Source of the DNA: Pseudofrankia inefficax
GTDB lineage: Bacteria > Actinomycetota > Actinomycetes > Frankiales > Frankiaceae
Direction of reading: 5' to 3'
Length of the DNA: 64,000 nucleotides
Assembly: GCF_000166135.1 (NCBI RefSeq)
Contig: NC_014666.1
Coordinates: 1,984,001-2,048,000, forward strand
A model generated the notes under the pieces. That model was not told the origin of the DNA and ran no database searches. It was given only the letters and a program-made list of their open reading frames with translations. The position numbers and the translations under genes are program-made. Shown piece by piece: positions 35,857 through 44,288 of the stretch (its first letter is position 1; each line of letters starts with the position of its first letter).

Positions 35857-36987
35857 CTACGCGCGGCTGCTGGGCACGTTGATCTCGACGGCCGGCCCCG
35901 GTTGGCCGGTCATCCACACCTTCACCGGGATCACCCGGTAGTAGACAGTGCTGCCTCGGGGCAGGTTCTCCGTGGTGAAGGTCAGGCCCTTGATCTGCGC
36001 GGGCCATCGGACGTAGGTCTGGTCGTCCGTCGAGCCGGTCCGGCGTTCGATCAGGTAGGCGGTCGCTCCGGGGGCCGCCGGCCACGTCACCGTGTAGTGG
36101 GTGCCACCGGCCGGCGCGGCCACCGGGACCCCGCCCTTCTCGGGCCAGGTGAGGTTGCCGAAGACCGCCCCGAACTTGCCGCCGATGCCGAGGTCGTGCA
36201 GCGCGTTCGCGAAGCCACGGGCGATCACCATCTCGCCGTTCGGGTTCGGGTGGGAGCCGTCCCAGGTGTCCTTGCGGGGATCCCAGCCCAGGTCCGTCGG
36301 CGCGGTGATGACCTGCGACGTGGGCGTCGACCAGCCGGGAGCCTGCTGGTCGAGCAGCTTGTTGTAGTCCACCGCCTGCGGGAGAGCGATCGCGTTGAAG
36401 TCGGGGTTCCAGCGGGTCAGCACGTGGCCCAGCACGAACGTCAGCTTCGGGTTGGCCTTGCGGGCGTTGTCGACGAACTGCTTGATCTTGACGACCGTCT
36501 GTGGCGCGTTGGTCCGGAACTCCAGGTCGTTCCCGCCGAGCAGGACCAGCGCGACGTCCGCAGGGACCTTCTGCAGCACGCTCTCGACCTTGGGGTTCTC
36601 CAGGTAGAGCGAGTCGCCCCAGACGGACGAGTGCTGGCTGTCGAACACCGGGTTGAGGTAGGCGTGCGACCCGGCCGTGTCGGAGACGTTGTCGTGCACG
36701 TCGTCGCGGGTGCCGACGAAGTCGACCCGGCCCGGCGCCGAGAACGACAGGTGCGCGGCCAGCCGGTAGCGCCAGGTGTAGTCGCCGGCCGTCTCCTGCG
36801 TGGTCGAGTCGCCGAAGATCATGACCCGCAGCCGTGGCTGCGCCGACGCCGTGGGCTGCGCGTCCGCCGCCTTCGCCGCGCCGCCGCAGCCGGCCGCCGC
36901 GACCGCCACGGCGGCCAGCAGGAGCGCGGTCAGCCACGCGGCCGAGGGCCGGCCGCCGTTACCTCGATCACGCCCGAGCCGTGTCAT
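35857..36987 (-). CDS. SGNH/GDSL-type lipoprotein hydrolase
   Basis: The product (376 aa from the ATG at 36987) has a lipoprotein signal ending VAAAGC, so it is probably anchored outside the membrane. SGNH blocks are visible: IFGDSTTQ (Ser), LLGGNDLEF (Asn) and DGSHPNPNG (Asp/His). The C-terminal 95 residues look like a fibronectin-III domain (VTWPAAPGATAYLIERRTG). It would hydrolyse an ester on a wall polymer, lipid or polysaccharide. A near relative follows upstream at 37157-38281, so the pair arose by tandem duplication. An ATG at 37023 is less likely as it would precede a normal signal peptide. Confidence 0.87.
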   Translation of the reverse strand: MTRLGRDRGNGGRPSAAWLTALLLAAVAVAAAGCGGAAKAADAQPTASAQPRLRVMIFGDSTTQETAGDYTWRYRLAAHLSFSAPGRVDFVGTRDDVHDNVSDTAGSHAYLNPVFDSQHSSVWGDSLYLENPKVESVLQKVPADVALVLLGGNDLEFRTNAPQTVVKIKQFVDNARKANPKLTFVLGHVLTRWNPDFNAIALPQAVDYNKLLDQQAPGWSTPTSQVITAPTDLGWDPRKDTWDGSHPNPNGEMVIARGFANALHDLGIGGKFGAVFGNLTWPEKGGVPVAAPAGGTHYTVTWPAAPGATAYLIERRTGSTDDQTYVRWPAQIKGLTFTTENLPRGSTVYYRVIPVKVWMTGQPGPAVEINVPSSRA

Positions 36988-37048
36988 GTCGGACACAATA
37001 GAGGGGCGGAATGCGACATTCACCCCGTGGTGTCGCCTTTGCCGGAGC

Positions 37049-37084
37049 CCGTCCGTGCCCTGAACGCCGTCCGTGCCCTGAACG
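37049..37084. repeat. Two tandem 18-bp repeats between SGNH genes
   Basis: CCGTCCGTGCCCTGAACG is present twice head to tail, then a partial TCCGTGCC. It lies in the short gap between the two duplicated lipoprotein genes. Confidence 0.65.
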
Positions 37085-37156
37085 TCCGTGCCGTGGCCCG
37101 CTGGTCCGGCGCTGGCCTGTGCCGCTGGCCGGGCGCCCTGCGCGCCGACGGCGACC

Positions 37157-38281
37157 CTACTGGGCCGGAACGGTGAACTCGACCGGCGGGCCGGGCTGAC
37201 CGGCCATCCAGAACTTGAGCGGGATGATCCGGTAGGCGACGGTGGCCCCGGCCGGGAGGCTGTCCGTGGTCCAGCTCGTGCCCTTCACCGAGCCGGGAAG
37301 CCGGGTGAACGAGGCCTCGTTCGCGGACGAGATCCGCCGCTCGACGATGAAGTCGTCCGTCCCGGCGGCGGCCGGCCAGCTCAGCGTGTAACGGGTACCG
37401 CCGGCCGGGATGACCGTCGGCGTCCCGCCCTTCTCCGGCCAGGTCAGCCCGCCGTACACCGGTCCGAACGGGCCGCCGATCCCGAGGCCGTGCAGCGCGT
37501 TCGCGAAGCCCCGCGCGATCAGCATCTCGCCGTCCGGGTTCGGGTGGGTGCCGTCCCAGGTGTCCTTCTGCGGGTCCCAGCCCTGGTCGGTCAGCGCGAT
37601 GACGACCTTGGACGTCGGCGTCGACCAGCGCGGCACCTGCGCGTCCAGCAGCCGGTTGTAGTCGGTGGCGATCGGCAGGCCGAGGTCGTCCCGCAGGTAG
37701 TCCCACCTGGTCAGCACGTGGCCGAGGACGATGGTGATGTTCGGGTTGGCCTTGCGGGCGTTGTCGATGAACTGCTTCGTCAGCGCGACGGTCTCGGCCG
37801 GCTTGGTCCAGTAGGTCAGGTCGTTCTCGCCCAGCCCGACCAGGAGCACGTCGGCCGGCACCTTGCGCAGCAGCCCCTCGACCTTCGGGATCTCCAGCCG
37901 GAACGCGTCGCGCCAGTCCGCGTGGTGGTCGGTGTCGAACTTCGGGTCCAGGTAGGCGTGCGAGCCGGCGTCGTCGGTCAGCGGGTCGTAGAGATCGGTG
38001 CGGTCGCCGACGAGGTCGACCCGCCCCGGCGCCGTGAGCGTGAGGTGACCGGCCAGCCGGTAGCGCCAGGTGTAGTCGCCGGCCGTCCCCTGGGTGAGCG
38101 AGTCGCCGATGATCATGACCCGGGTCCGGGAGCCCGGGGAGGTCTTGCCGCCCGTCGCGCCGGAGCCACCGCAGGCCGCCGCGGTGACCGCCACGGCGAG
38201 CCCGACCACGGTCGCCCGTAACGCCGTCGGTCGCCACCGCCTGAGGCTGAAGCCGCGGCCAACCTCACCCATACCGGACAC
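37157..38281 (-). CDS. SGNH/GDSL-type lipoprotein hydrolase (paralogue)
   Basis: The 374-aa protein has a lipobox (VTAAAC) after a hydrophobic signal. It carries the same SGNH blocks as its downstream twin: IIGDSLTQGTAGDYTW, GLGENDLTYW and DGTHPNPDGEM. A fibronectin-III-like C-terminal domain (LSWPAAAGTDDFIVERR) and the shared ending MAGQPGPPVEFTV confirm duplication. In block III the Gly-Gly-Asn of the twin is Gly-Glu-Asn here, keeping the catalytic Asn. A second ATG three codons in (38272) is an alternative start. Confidence 0.87.
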   Translation of the reverse strand: MSGMGEVGRGFSLRRWRPTALRATVVGLAVAVTAAACGGSGATGGKTSPGSRTRVMIIGDSLTQGTAGDYTWRYRLAGHLTLTAPGRVDLVGDRTDLYDPLTDDAGSHAYLDPKFDTDHHADWRDAFRLEIPKVEGLLRKVPADVLLVGLGENDLTYWTKPAETVALTKQFIDNARKANPNITIVLGHVLTRWDYLRDDLGLPIATDYNRLLDAQVPRWSTPTSKVVIALTDQGWDPQKDTWDGTHPNPDGEMLIARGFANALHGLGIGGPFGPVYGGLTWPEKGGTPTVIPAGGTRYTLSWPAAAGTDDFIVERRISSANEASFTRLPGSVKGTSWTTDSLPAGATVAYRIIPLKFWMAGQPGPPVEFTVPAQ

Positions 38282-38459
38282 GCTCCGATTCTAGGAAGCG
38301 ACGTTGCGCCGCCGCGCTCAGCCCACCCCCACATAGTCTGCGTTCAAAGCGGTCCTGCGGGACCGTTGCCGAGCTGGCTGTCGGTCGCGACGTGTCCGCG
38401 ATCGGAATGTCGGAATTTCGGATGTCGGATTGTCGGAACTTCGGAATGGAGGTGGGCTC

Positions 38460-38942
38460 ATGTCGGTCGCGGTCGGCGATCGGGTTCCGGACGTCGAGGT
38501 CCAGCTGATGGGCGAGGAGGGCCCGGTGACCGTGCGCAGCGCCGAGCTGCTCGGTTCCGGGAAGGTGGTGCTGTTCGCCGTCCCCGGGGCGTTCACGCCC
38601 GGCTGTTCGAAGATCCACCTGCCGGGCTTCGTCGCCCAGGCGGACGAGCTCGCCTCGAAGGGCGTCGACCGGATCGCCTGCGTCGCGGTGAACGACCCGT
38701 GGGTGATGCAGGCGTGGGCCGCCTCGCAGGGCGTCGGCGACAAGATCGTGATGATCGCCGACGGCAGCGCGAGGTTCACCGAGGCGATGGGCCTCACCGG
38801 CGACATGACGGCGGCCGGCCTCGGCGTCCGGTCCCAGCGCTACGCCGCCGTGATCGAGAACGGTGTCATTCGCAACCTCGACGTCGAGCCCCAGCGCGGT
38901 GTCGACGTCAGCTCGTGCGAGGCCGTCCTCACCCGGCTGTAG
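38460..38942 (+). CDS. Peroxiredoxin, Prx5 type
   Basis: The 160-aa protein carries PGAFTPGCSKIHLPGF, the peroxidatic Cys motif of Prx5/type II peroxiredoxins, and a later VSSCEAVL that could be the resolving Cys. It reduces H2O2 and organic hydroperoxides with thioredoxin or glutaredoxin-like partners in the cytosol. The ATG at 38460 sits after GGAGGTGGGC. The 100 bases upstream contain a string of TCGGAAT/TCGGAT simple repeats (38401-38446), possibly promoter slippage-prone DNA. It is convergent with the MarR-GNAT gene. Confidence 0.93.
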   Translation: MSVAVGDRVPDVEVQLMGEEGPVTVRSAELLGSGKVVLFAVPGAFTPGCSKIHLPGFVAQADELASKGVDRIACVAVNDPWVMQAWAASQGVGDKIVMIADGSARFTEAMGLTGDMTAAGLGVRSQRYAAVIENGVIRNLDVEPQRGVDVSSCEAVLTRL

Positions 38943-38951
38943 CCCGGGCCG

Positions 38952-39839
38952 TCACCCGCCGGGGGCCATGAGGGTCTTCTCGAAGAAGTGGGTGGCGTAG
39001 GGGTTGTCGTTGTACCGGGCGGTGCGGTGATAGCCCGCGCGCCCGTACAGGGCGATCGCCTCGGTGAGCGTCTCGTTGGTGTCGAGGCGAGCCGCCCGGT
39101 GCCCCAGCGTCCGGGCCGCGTCCTCGAGCTGGCGCAGCAGGCGGGAGCCGAGACCCACCCCGCGCCACCTGTCGTCGACCCACATGCGTTTCACCTCGCC
39201 GACGCCGTCGGCGATCGTCCGCACGCCGCCACAGGCGACCGGCTGGCCGTCGTCGCAGGCCACGAGGAAGATCCCGTGCGGCGCGGCCAGCTCGACGGCG
39301 TCCTGCCCGGCCTGGCCGGTCGCGTCGAAGCCGAACCGGCGGCCGATCTCGGCGAAGTACCGGTCGACCGCGCCCCGAGCCACCGGCCCGCGCGGATCGA
39401 CCGGCTCGAATGTCACCGTCGCTGCCCGGACCAGCAGGTCGGCCTCGCTCAGCGCCGCCGCCAGCCGGGCCCGATGCCGCGCGGAGAGGGGTTCGACCAG
39501 CTGGCGGGCCCGCTCCTCGGACCTGTCCTCCAGCCCCCGCCAGCGGCGCCGGCCGGCCTCGGTCAGGCCGACCAGCCGGCGTCTCCGGTCGTCCGGATCC
39601 GGCTCGACCGCGACCAGCCCGTCCTCCTCCAGCCGGCGCAGCAGGCGGCTCAGATACCCCGAGTCCAACCCGAGGCGTGCTCGCAGCCCCTGCGTCGTCG
39701 TCGGCCCCGCCCCGATCTCGAACAGCAGCCGCGCGGTCCCCAGCGGCAGCCCCATCCCGAGGAACGACTCCTCCAGCGCGCCGATCCGCTGCGTGTAGGC
39801 CCGATTGAACCGCCGCACCACGGCCGTAACGTCATCCAT
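38952..39839 (-). CDS. MarR-GNAT fusion protein
   Basis: Residues 1-145 form a MarR winged helix (TTTQGLRARLGLDSGYLSRLLRRLEEDGLV, DPDDRRRRLVGLTEAG). Residues 150-295 form a GNAT acetyltransferase with VKRMWVDDRWRGVGLGSRLLRQLEDAA, the acetyl-CoA motif A, and LYGRAGYHRTARYN. The pairing of a regulator and an acetyltransferase in one chain is a known actinobacterial architecture. The enzyme's substrate is unknown; it may modify the ligand it senses. A perfect palindrome lies three bases upstream of the start, consistent with autorepression. Confidence 0.9.
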   Translation of the reverse strand: MDDVTAVVRRFNRAYTQRIGALEESFLGMGLPLGTARLLFEIGAGPTTTQGLRARLGLDSGYLSRLLRRLEEDGLVAVEPDPDDRRRRLVGLTEAGRRRWRGLEDRSEERARQLVEPLSARHRARLAAALSEADLLVRAATVTFEPVDPRGPVARGAVDRYFAEIGRRFGFDATGQAGQDAVELAAPHGIFLVACDDGQPVACGGVRTIADGVGEVKRMWVDDRWRGVGLGSRLLRQLEDAARTLGHRAARLDTNETLTEAIALYGRAGYHRTARYNDNPYATHFFEKTLMAPGG

Positions 39840-39842
39840 ATC

Positions 39843-39860
39843 CTCTGACCTTAGTCAGAG
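39843..39860. promoter_or_regulatory. CTCTGAC-CTTA-GTCAGAG operator
   Basis: Perfect 7-bp inverted arms with a 4-base spacer lie just before the MarR-GNAT start codon. This is the expected place for MarR autoregulation. Confidence 0.7.
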
Positions 39861-40035
39861 AAATCCAGCGACGACGCGCCCTGGCCGAACGTCGAGCCGC
39901 CGGCTCGTGGCCGGCTCGGTGGGTGTCCCGCGGGCTACCGGGACACTCGCCGCTCCCCCCTCCACCACCCCGCGCTTGTCCACAGCTGTCAGGCACGGCT
40001 TGCCTGTGTCGATCCGGTGGCGAAGCCTATGAGCC

Positions 40036-40980
40036 GTGACGGATCTTGAACGCCGGCGGCTGGAGGATCTGGCCCTTGCCGAGTCACTCCGGGTGGCCCG
40101 CCGGCAGGACGGAATGATCACCCGGGAGCAGGCGCTGGAGGCCGGGCTCACCGACGGCCGGCTCAGGGGGCTGGTCCGCTCGGGCACCTGGTCGCGACCG
40201 GGGCGGACGACCTATCTCGTGCCCGGCGCGGACGCGGTCCGGGGGAAGGCGCGCGCGGCGATCCACCGGCGCCCGGACGCAGTGGTGTGCGGCATCACGG
40301 CGGCCCGGCTGGCTGGTCTGGACGCACTCGCGTTGTCTGGGCCCGCGGAGCCCGTCCACCTGTTGGTCAGCCACCGGAACGCGCGGGTCGCCGTTCCGGG
40401 GGTCGTGTTCCATGTCGGTGAGATCGAGGCGCGTGACGTCCACAGCCTGGCCGGAATCCCAGTGACGTCACCGGCCCGGACGCTGGCCGACCTCACGCTC
40501 GCCCTTGACCGGATGCGGGCGATCTCGGCGCTCGACGCCGGGCTGCGGGCGGGCTGGGTTCCTGACATGGGACCGGTGCTGGCCCAGTTGTTCGGCCGGT
40601 CTGGAGCCGTTGCTCGGCGTCCCTGGCTCCGGGAGGTCGACTCGCGGTCCGAATCGCCTCTTGAGACCCACGTTCGGCTGATCGTGACCGATGCGGGCCT
40701 TCGTCCGGAGGAACTGCAGTATCGGATCTTCAATGAAGGTGGCGGGTTCGTAGCCCGGGTCGACATGGCCTGGCCGTCGCGAGGGGTGTGCGTCGAGGCC
40801 GACGGCGTGGGATATCACTCCGATCCCGCGCCTGCCTACCGCGACCGTGATCGACAGAACGCGCTGGTCAGGCTTCATTGGCGTGTGCAGCGGGTGACCT
40901 GGTGGGACGTCGAACGCCGGCCCGGCTGGATCGTCGCCCAGGTCGCCGGCCTGTTGGCCGCGGTGCAGGAATTCTTCTAG
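40036..40980 (+). CDS. AbiEi-like N-terminus fused to DUF559/VSR-like nuclease domain
   Basis: The 314-aa protein starts with a helix-turn-helix typical of AbiEi-type antitoxins (VARRQDGMITREQALEAGLTDGRLRGLVRSGTWSRPGRTTYLVPG). Its C-terminal half looks like a DUF559/VSR-like PD-(D/E)XK fold: SESPLETHVRL, FVARVDMAWPSRGVCVEADGVGYHS, then a basic RDRDRQNALVRLHWRVQRVTWWDV. The Asp of RVDMAW and the Glu of VEADG could be catalytic. No AbiEii-like toxin is next to it. It may be an orphan regulator or a DNA-acting protein. The start is a GTG at 40036. Confidence 0.75.
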   Translation: MTDLERRRLEDLALAESLRVARRQDGMITREQALEAGLTDGRLRGLVRSGTWSRPGRTTYLVPGADAVRGKARAAIHRRPDAVVCGITAARLAGLDALALSGPAEPVHLLVSHRNARVAVPGVVFHVGEIEARDVHSLAGIPVTSPARTLADLTLALDRMRAISALDAGLRAGWVPDMGPVLAQLFGRSGAVARRPWLREVDSRSESPLETHVRLIVTDAGLRPEELQYRIFNEGGGFVARVDMAWPSRGVCVEADGVGYHSDPAPAYRDRDRQNALVRLHWRVQRVTWWDVERRPGWIVAQVAGLLAAVQEFF

Positions 40981-41010
40981 GCGGCTCGCCGGTCGCTGCC
41001 CCCGACGGCA

Positions 41011-41196
41011 CCGATTTCCATACCAAGATGCTGATCTTCCCCGCCGATGGGTCGACTGGCGCGCCTTGATCGCGAACCACGTATGGATAAAGGCGCAAAT
41101 CGGCCACGGAACACCGATTTGCATACCAGGCTGGCGATCATGGTTTCTGTCCGAGCCCGGCGCCGGGATTGATCGCCAGTTTGGTATGGAAATCGG
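41011..41196. repeat. Composite palindromic repeat, copy 3 (best preserved)
   Basis: Left half-unit 41011-41040 (CCGATTTCCATACCAAGATG) is the near-perfect inverse of the right half-unit 41169-41196 (GATCGCCAGTTTGGTATGG). Between them is a 79-bp palindromic unit (41065-41143) with CAAATCGG and CCGATTTG arms around a 10-base loop. No gene lies in 40981-41388. Confidence 0.72.
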
Positions 41197-41388
41197 CGCG
41201 ATGAGACGGGTGGCCGCTCTGCGGGAGGGCGGCCGGCGTGGCGAATGGGGTCGGGCTGGCTGCTCGGTCCGGCGTCGGAGGGCAGATGAGCTCGGCGCCT
41301 GGCGTCGCGCGGTCGAACCCGTCGTGGCGCTGGGGTCGTGCGGCGGTTTGGTCGGGGCGGGGAGTGTGAGGGAGAAGGCTGGCGGAAT

Positions 41389-41420
41389 CTTACGTTGACG
41401 TGAGATGGAGGTAGTAGCGT
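41389..41420 (+). promoter_or_regulatory. MerR-type promoter of the DHA2 transporter gene
   Basis: CTTACGT-TG-ACGTGAG (41389-41404) is an imperfect palindrome like those bound by actinobacterial MerR proteins. A -10 box TAGCGT follows at 41415-41420. Transcription would start at about 41427, making the GTG at 41429 nearly leaderless. Confidence 0.6.
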
Positions 41421-41428
41421 CGGGGATC

Positions 41429-43321
41429 GTGACGACGTCGGAGAGCGCAGCGCTGAACGGGACCGGGTCACGACTACGGGGTGCGGCGGCCCCGCCGGGA
41501 GACGCGGAGGTCCGCGGCGACAGCTACAAGTGGACCGTGCTGATCAACACGACCATCGGCATCCTGATGGCCACGGTGAACGCGTCGATCCTGCTGATCG
41601 CGTTGCCGGACATCTTCCGCGGGATCGGCATCGATCCGCTGGCTCCGGGCAACACCTCGTACTTCCTGTGGATCCTGATGGGCTTCATGCTCGTCACGTC
41701 GGTGCTGGTGGTGAGCCTGGGCCGGGTCGGCGACATGTTCGGCCGGGTGCGCTGTTACAACCTGGGCTTCGCGGTGTTCACGGCGGCGTCGATCCTGCTG
41801 GCCGTCACCTGGATGCACGGCGACGCGGCGGCACTGTGGATCATCATTGTCCGGGTCGTGCAGGGCGTCGGCGGCGCGATGCTGATGGCCAACTCCTCGG
41901 CGATCATCACGGACGCGTTCCCGGCGAACGAGCGGGGCTTCGCCATCGGCGTCAACGGAGTCGCCGCGATCTCGGGGTCGTTCCTCGGGCTGCTGATCGG
42001 CGGTCTGCTCGCCCCGATCGAATGGCACCTGGTCTTCATCGTCTCGGTGCCTTTCGGCGTCTTCGGCACCGTGTGGGCGTACGTGAAGCTCAAGGACAAC
42101 GGCGTGCGGACCCCGGCCAGGATCGACTGGTGGGGCAACCTGACCTTCGCCGCCGGGCTCATCTCTGTGCTGGTCGGCATCGTCTACGGCCTGCAGCCGT
42201 ATGGCGGGCACACGATGGGCTGGACGAACCCGTGGGTGCTCACGGCGATGATCGGCGGCGTCGCCGTGCTGATCCTGTTCTGCTTCATCGAGACCCGGGT
42301 CAGCGACCCGATGTTCGCCCTGGAGCTGTTCAAGAACCGTGGCTTCACCATGGGCGTGATCGCCGGCCTGCTGGGGGCGCTCGCCCGCGGTGGCCTGCAG
42401 TTCATGCTGATCATCTGGTTGCAGGGCATCTGGCTGCCGCTGCACGGCTACAGCTTCGAGCGGACGCCGCTGTGGGCAGGCATCTACATGATCCCGATGA
42501 CGGTCGGCTTCCTGATCTCCGGGCCGATCGCCGGGCGGCTGTCCGACCGCTATGGCGCCCGGCCCTTCGCGACCGTCGGCATGCTCGTGAGCGCGGCCGG
42601 CTTCGGGATCTTCGACGTCATCCCGATCGACTTCAACTACATCGGGTTCGCCCTCGCTCTGATGCTCATCGGGATGTCGATGGGCCTGTTCGCGGCCCCG
42701 AACACCGCGGCCGTGATGAACGGCCTGCCGCCGAACCGGCGGGGCGCAGGCGCCGGGATGCTCAACACGTTCCAGAACTCCGCGCAGGTGCTCTCGATCG
42801 GCGTCTTCTTCACGGTGATCGGCCTGGGCCTGGCGGCCTCGCTGCCGCACACGCTGTTCTCGGGTCTGGCCGCGCAGGGGGTGCCGGCCGCGAAGGCGCA
42901 CGAGATCGCCGGCATTCCGCCGGTCGGCAGCCTCTTCGCCGCGTTCCTCGGCTACAACCCGATCCAGCAGCTGATCGGCTCGTCGACGCTGTCGACCCTC
43001 CCGCCGGACCGGGCCAGCTACCTGACCGGGCAGGAGTTCTTCCCCCACCTGATCTCCGGCCCGTTCGGCGACGGACTGCACCTCGCGTTCGCGTTCGCGG
43101 CGCTCGCCTGCGTGATCGGCGCGGTGGTCTCCTGGCTGCGCGGCGGCACCGAGCAGCCCGTGCATCGCTCGCTCGCCGCGGAGACGGCCGCGGGCCTGGC
43201 CGGCGCGGGTGACGCCGCCGCGGGGGAGGCCGGGGCCGGTGGCGTGGGCGGCGTCGACCCGGCCGAGGCGACGGACGCGGCCGGCGCGATGGGGCTGCCG
43301 GCCGCGAACCGGGCGACATGA
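41429..43321 (+). CDS. DHA2/EmrB-QacA family MFS transporter
   Basis: The protein (about 630 aa) has 14 predicted membrane helices. Motifs of the DHA2 drug/proton antiporters are visible: LPDIFRGIGI, LGRVGDMFGRVRCYNLGF (motif A), RVVQGVGGAMLMANSSAIITDAFP (motif B) and a motif-C-like GLLIGGLLAP. It probably exports hydrophobic compounds. The C-terminal 60 residues are an Ala/Gly-rich tail. The GTG at 41429 is supported by the adjacent MerR-type promoter; an ATG at 41405 would lie inside it. A MerR-family gene lies 200 bases downstream and is probably its regulator. Confidence 0.9.
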   Translation: MTTSESAALNGTGSRLRGAAAPPGDAEVRGDSYKWTVLINTTIGILMATVNASILLIALPDIFRGIGIDPLAPGNTSYFLWILMGFMLVTSVLVVSLGRVGDMFGRVRCYNLGFAVFTAASILLAVTWMHGDAAALWIIIVRVVQGVGGAMLMANSSAIITDAFPANERGFAIGVNGVAAISGSFLGLLIGGLLAPIEWHLVFIVSVPFGVFGTVWAYVKLKDNGVRTPARIDWWGNLTFAAGLISVLVGIVYGLQPYGGHTMGWTNPWVLTAMIGGVAVLILFCFIETRVSDPMFALELFKNRGFTMGVIAGLLGALARGGLQFMLIIWLQGIWLPLHGYSFERTPLWAGIYMIPMTVGFLISGPIAGRLSDRYGARPFATVGMLVSAAGFGIFDVIPIDFNYIGFALALMLIGMSMGLFAAPNTAAVMNGLPPNRRGAGAGMLNTFQNSAQVLSIGVFFTVIGLGLAASLPHTLFSGLAAQGVPAAKAHEIAGIPPVGSLFAAFLGYNPIQQLIGSSTLSTLPPDRASYLTGQEFFPHLISGPFGDGLHLAFAFAALACVIGAVVSWLRGGTEQPVHRSLAAETAAGLAGAGDAAAGEAGAGGVGGVDPAEATDAAGAMGLPAANRAT

Positions 43322-43530
43322 CGACGTTGCCGCGCCAACCGGCGTCACCGCGCCGGCGTCCGGCCCTGGCCGAAGCCGAGGCCACTCGCCGGGCGGTCGG
43401 GCCCGTCGGCCGCCCGGCGCTCGCCGAGGGGCCTACCAGCCGCCCGGCGAGCTGGGCCCGACCGGCCGACATGTGGCCCCCGGCGGCGCACAGCGCGCGC
43501 TCGGAGCCCCCCGCTGGGAATACTTAGGTC

Positions 43531-44091
43531 ATGACGGACAGTGGGACGATCGCCGCCGTTCGCGGCGACCAGGCCGGCGGCCCGGCCTTAGCCGGGAGTC
43601 CCGGTGCTGACGCGACTGGCGCGGCTGACGGCGCGACCAACCCCGCCGCCGTCGGCGCGGCCGCGGAGCCGGCCCTGCTCGCGATCGGGCCGGCGTCCCG
43701 GGAGGTCGGCGTCTCGGTGCGCTCGCTGCGGTACTACGAGGAGATGGGCCTGCTCACCCCATCAGGGCGGACCAGCGGAGGGAACCGGCTCTACGGCCCG
43801 GACGACCTGGCCCGGGTCCGCCGCATCCGGGAGCTGCAGCAGCTGCTCGGCTTCAACCTGGACGAGGTACGCGCCATCCTCGGCCACGAGGACCGGCTGG
43901 CCCGGGTCCGCCAGGACTGGGCGGTGGCGAGCACCGAGGACCGGGTCAGCCTGCTGGACGAGGCCCGCGAGGTGTACCTGAACCTGCGCGACCAGGTCGA
44001 AGGCAAGATCAAGGGCCTGGTCTCGTTCCGCGACGAGCTGGACGCCCGCGTCGCCCGCAACGACCGGCTCCGGGAGACCCTCCCCGGCTGA
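43531..44091 (+). CDS. MerR-family transcriptional regulator
   Basis: The 186-aa protein has a 50-residue Ala/Gly-rich leader, then LAIGPASREVGVSVRSLRYYEEMGLLTPSGRTSGGNRLYGPDDLARVRRIRELQQLLGFNLDEVRAIL, a complete MerR DNA-binding domain. The C-terminal helical stretch is for dimerisation and sensing. MerR proteins distort long-spacer promoters on ligand binding. It probably regulates the transporter upstream through the palindrome at 41389. The true start may lie near 43675, which would remove the leader. Confidence 0.9.
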   Translation: MTDSGTIAAVRGDQAGGPALAGSPGADATGAADGATNPAAVGAAAEPALLAIGPASREVGVSVRSLRYYEEMGLLTPSGRTSGGNRLYGPDDLARVRRIRELQQLLGFNLDEVRAILGHEDRLARVRQDWAVASTEDRVSLLDEAREVYLNLRDQVEGKIKGLVSFRDELDARVARNDRLRETLPG

Positions 44092-44288
44092 CGGGCGGGC
44101 GGACCGGGGCCCTGGTGCGGCCCCGAACCTCAGACCAGCGGAAATTCCGTGGACGTCACGGGCGGGGTGTCGTGGACTTGGGAGGTCCCGCAACCACCCG
44201 CCGCCCGGTGCAGGCGACAGAGGCCCGGACCGTACGGTCCGGTCAGCGTCGTCCTTCTCGGTGGCCGCCGCCGGCTCAGGAGGCTCAC

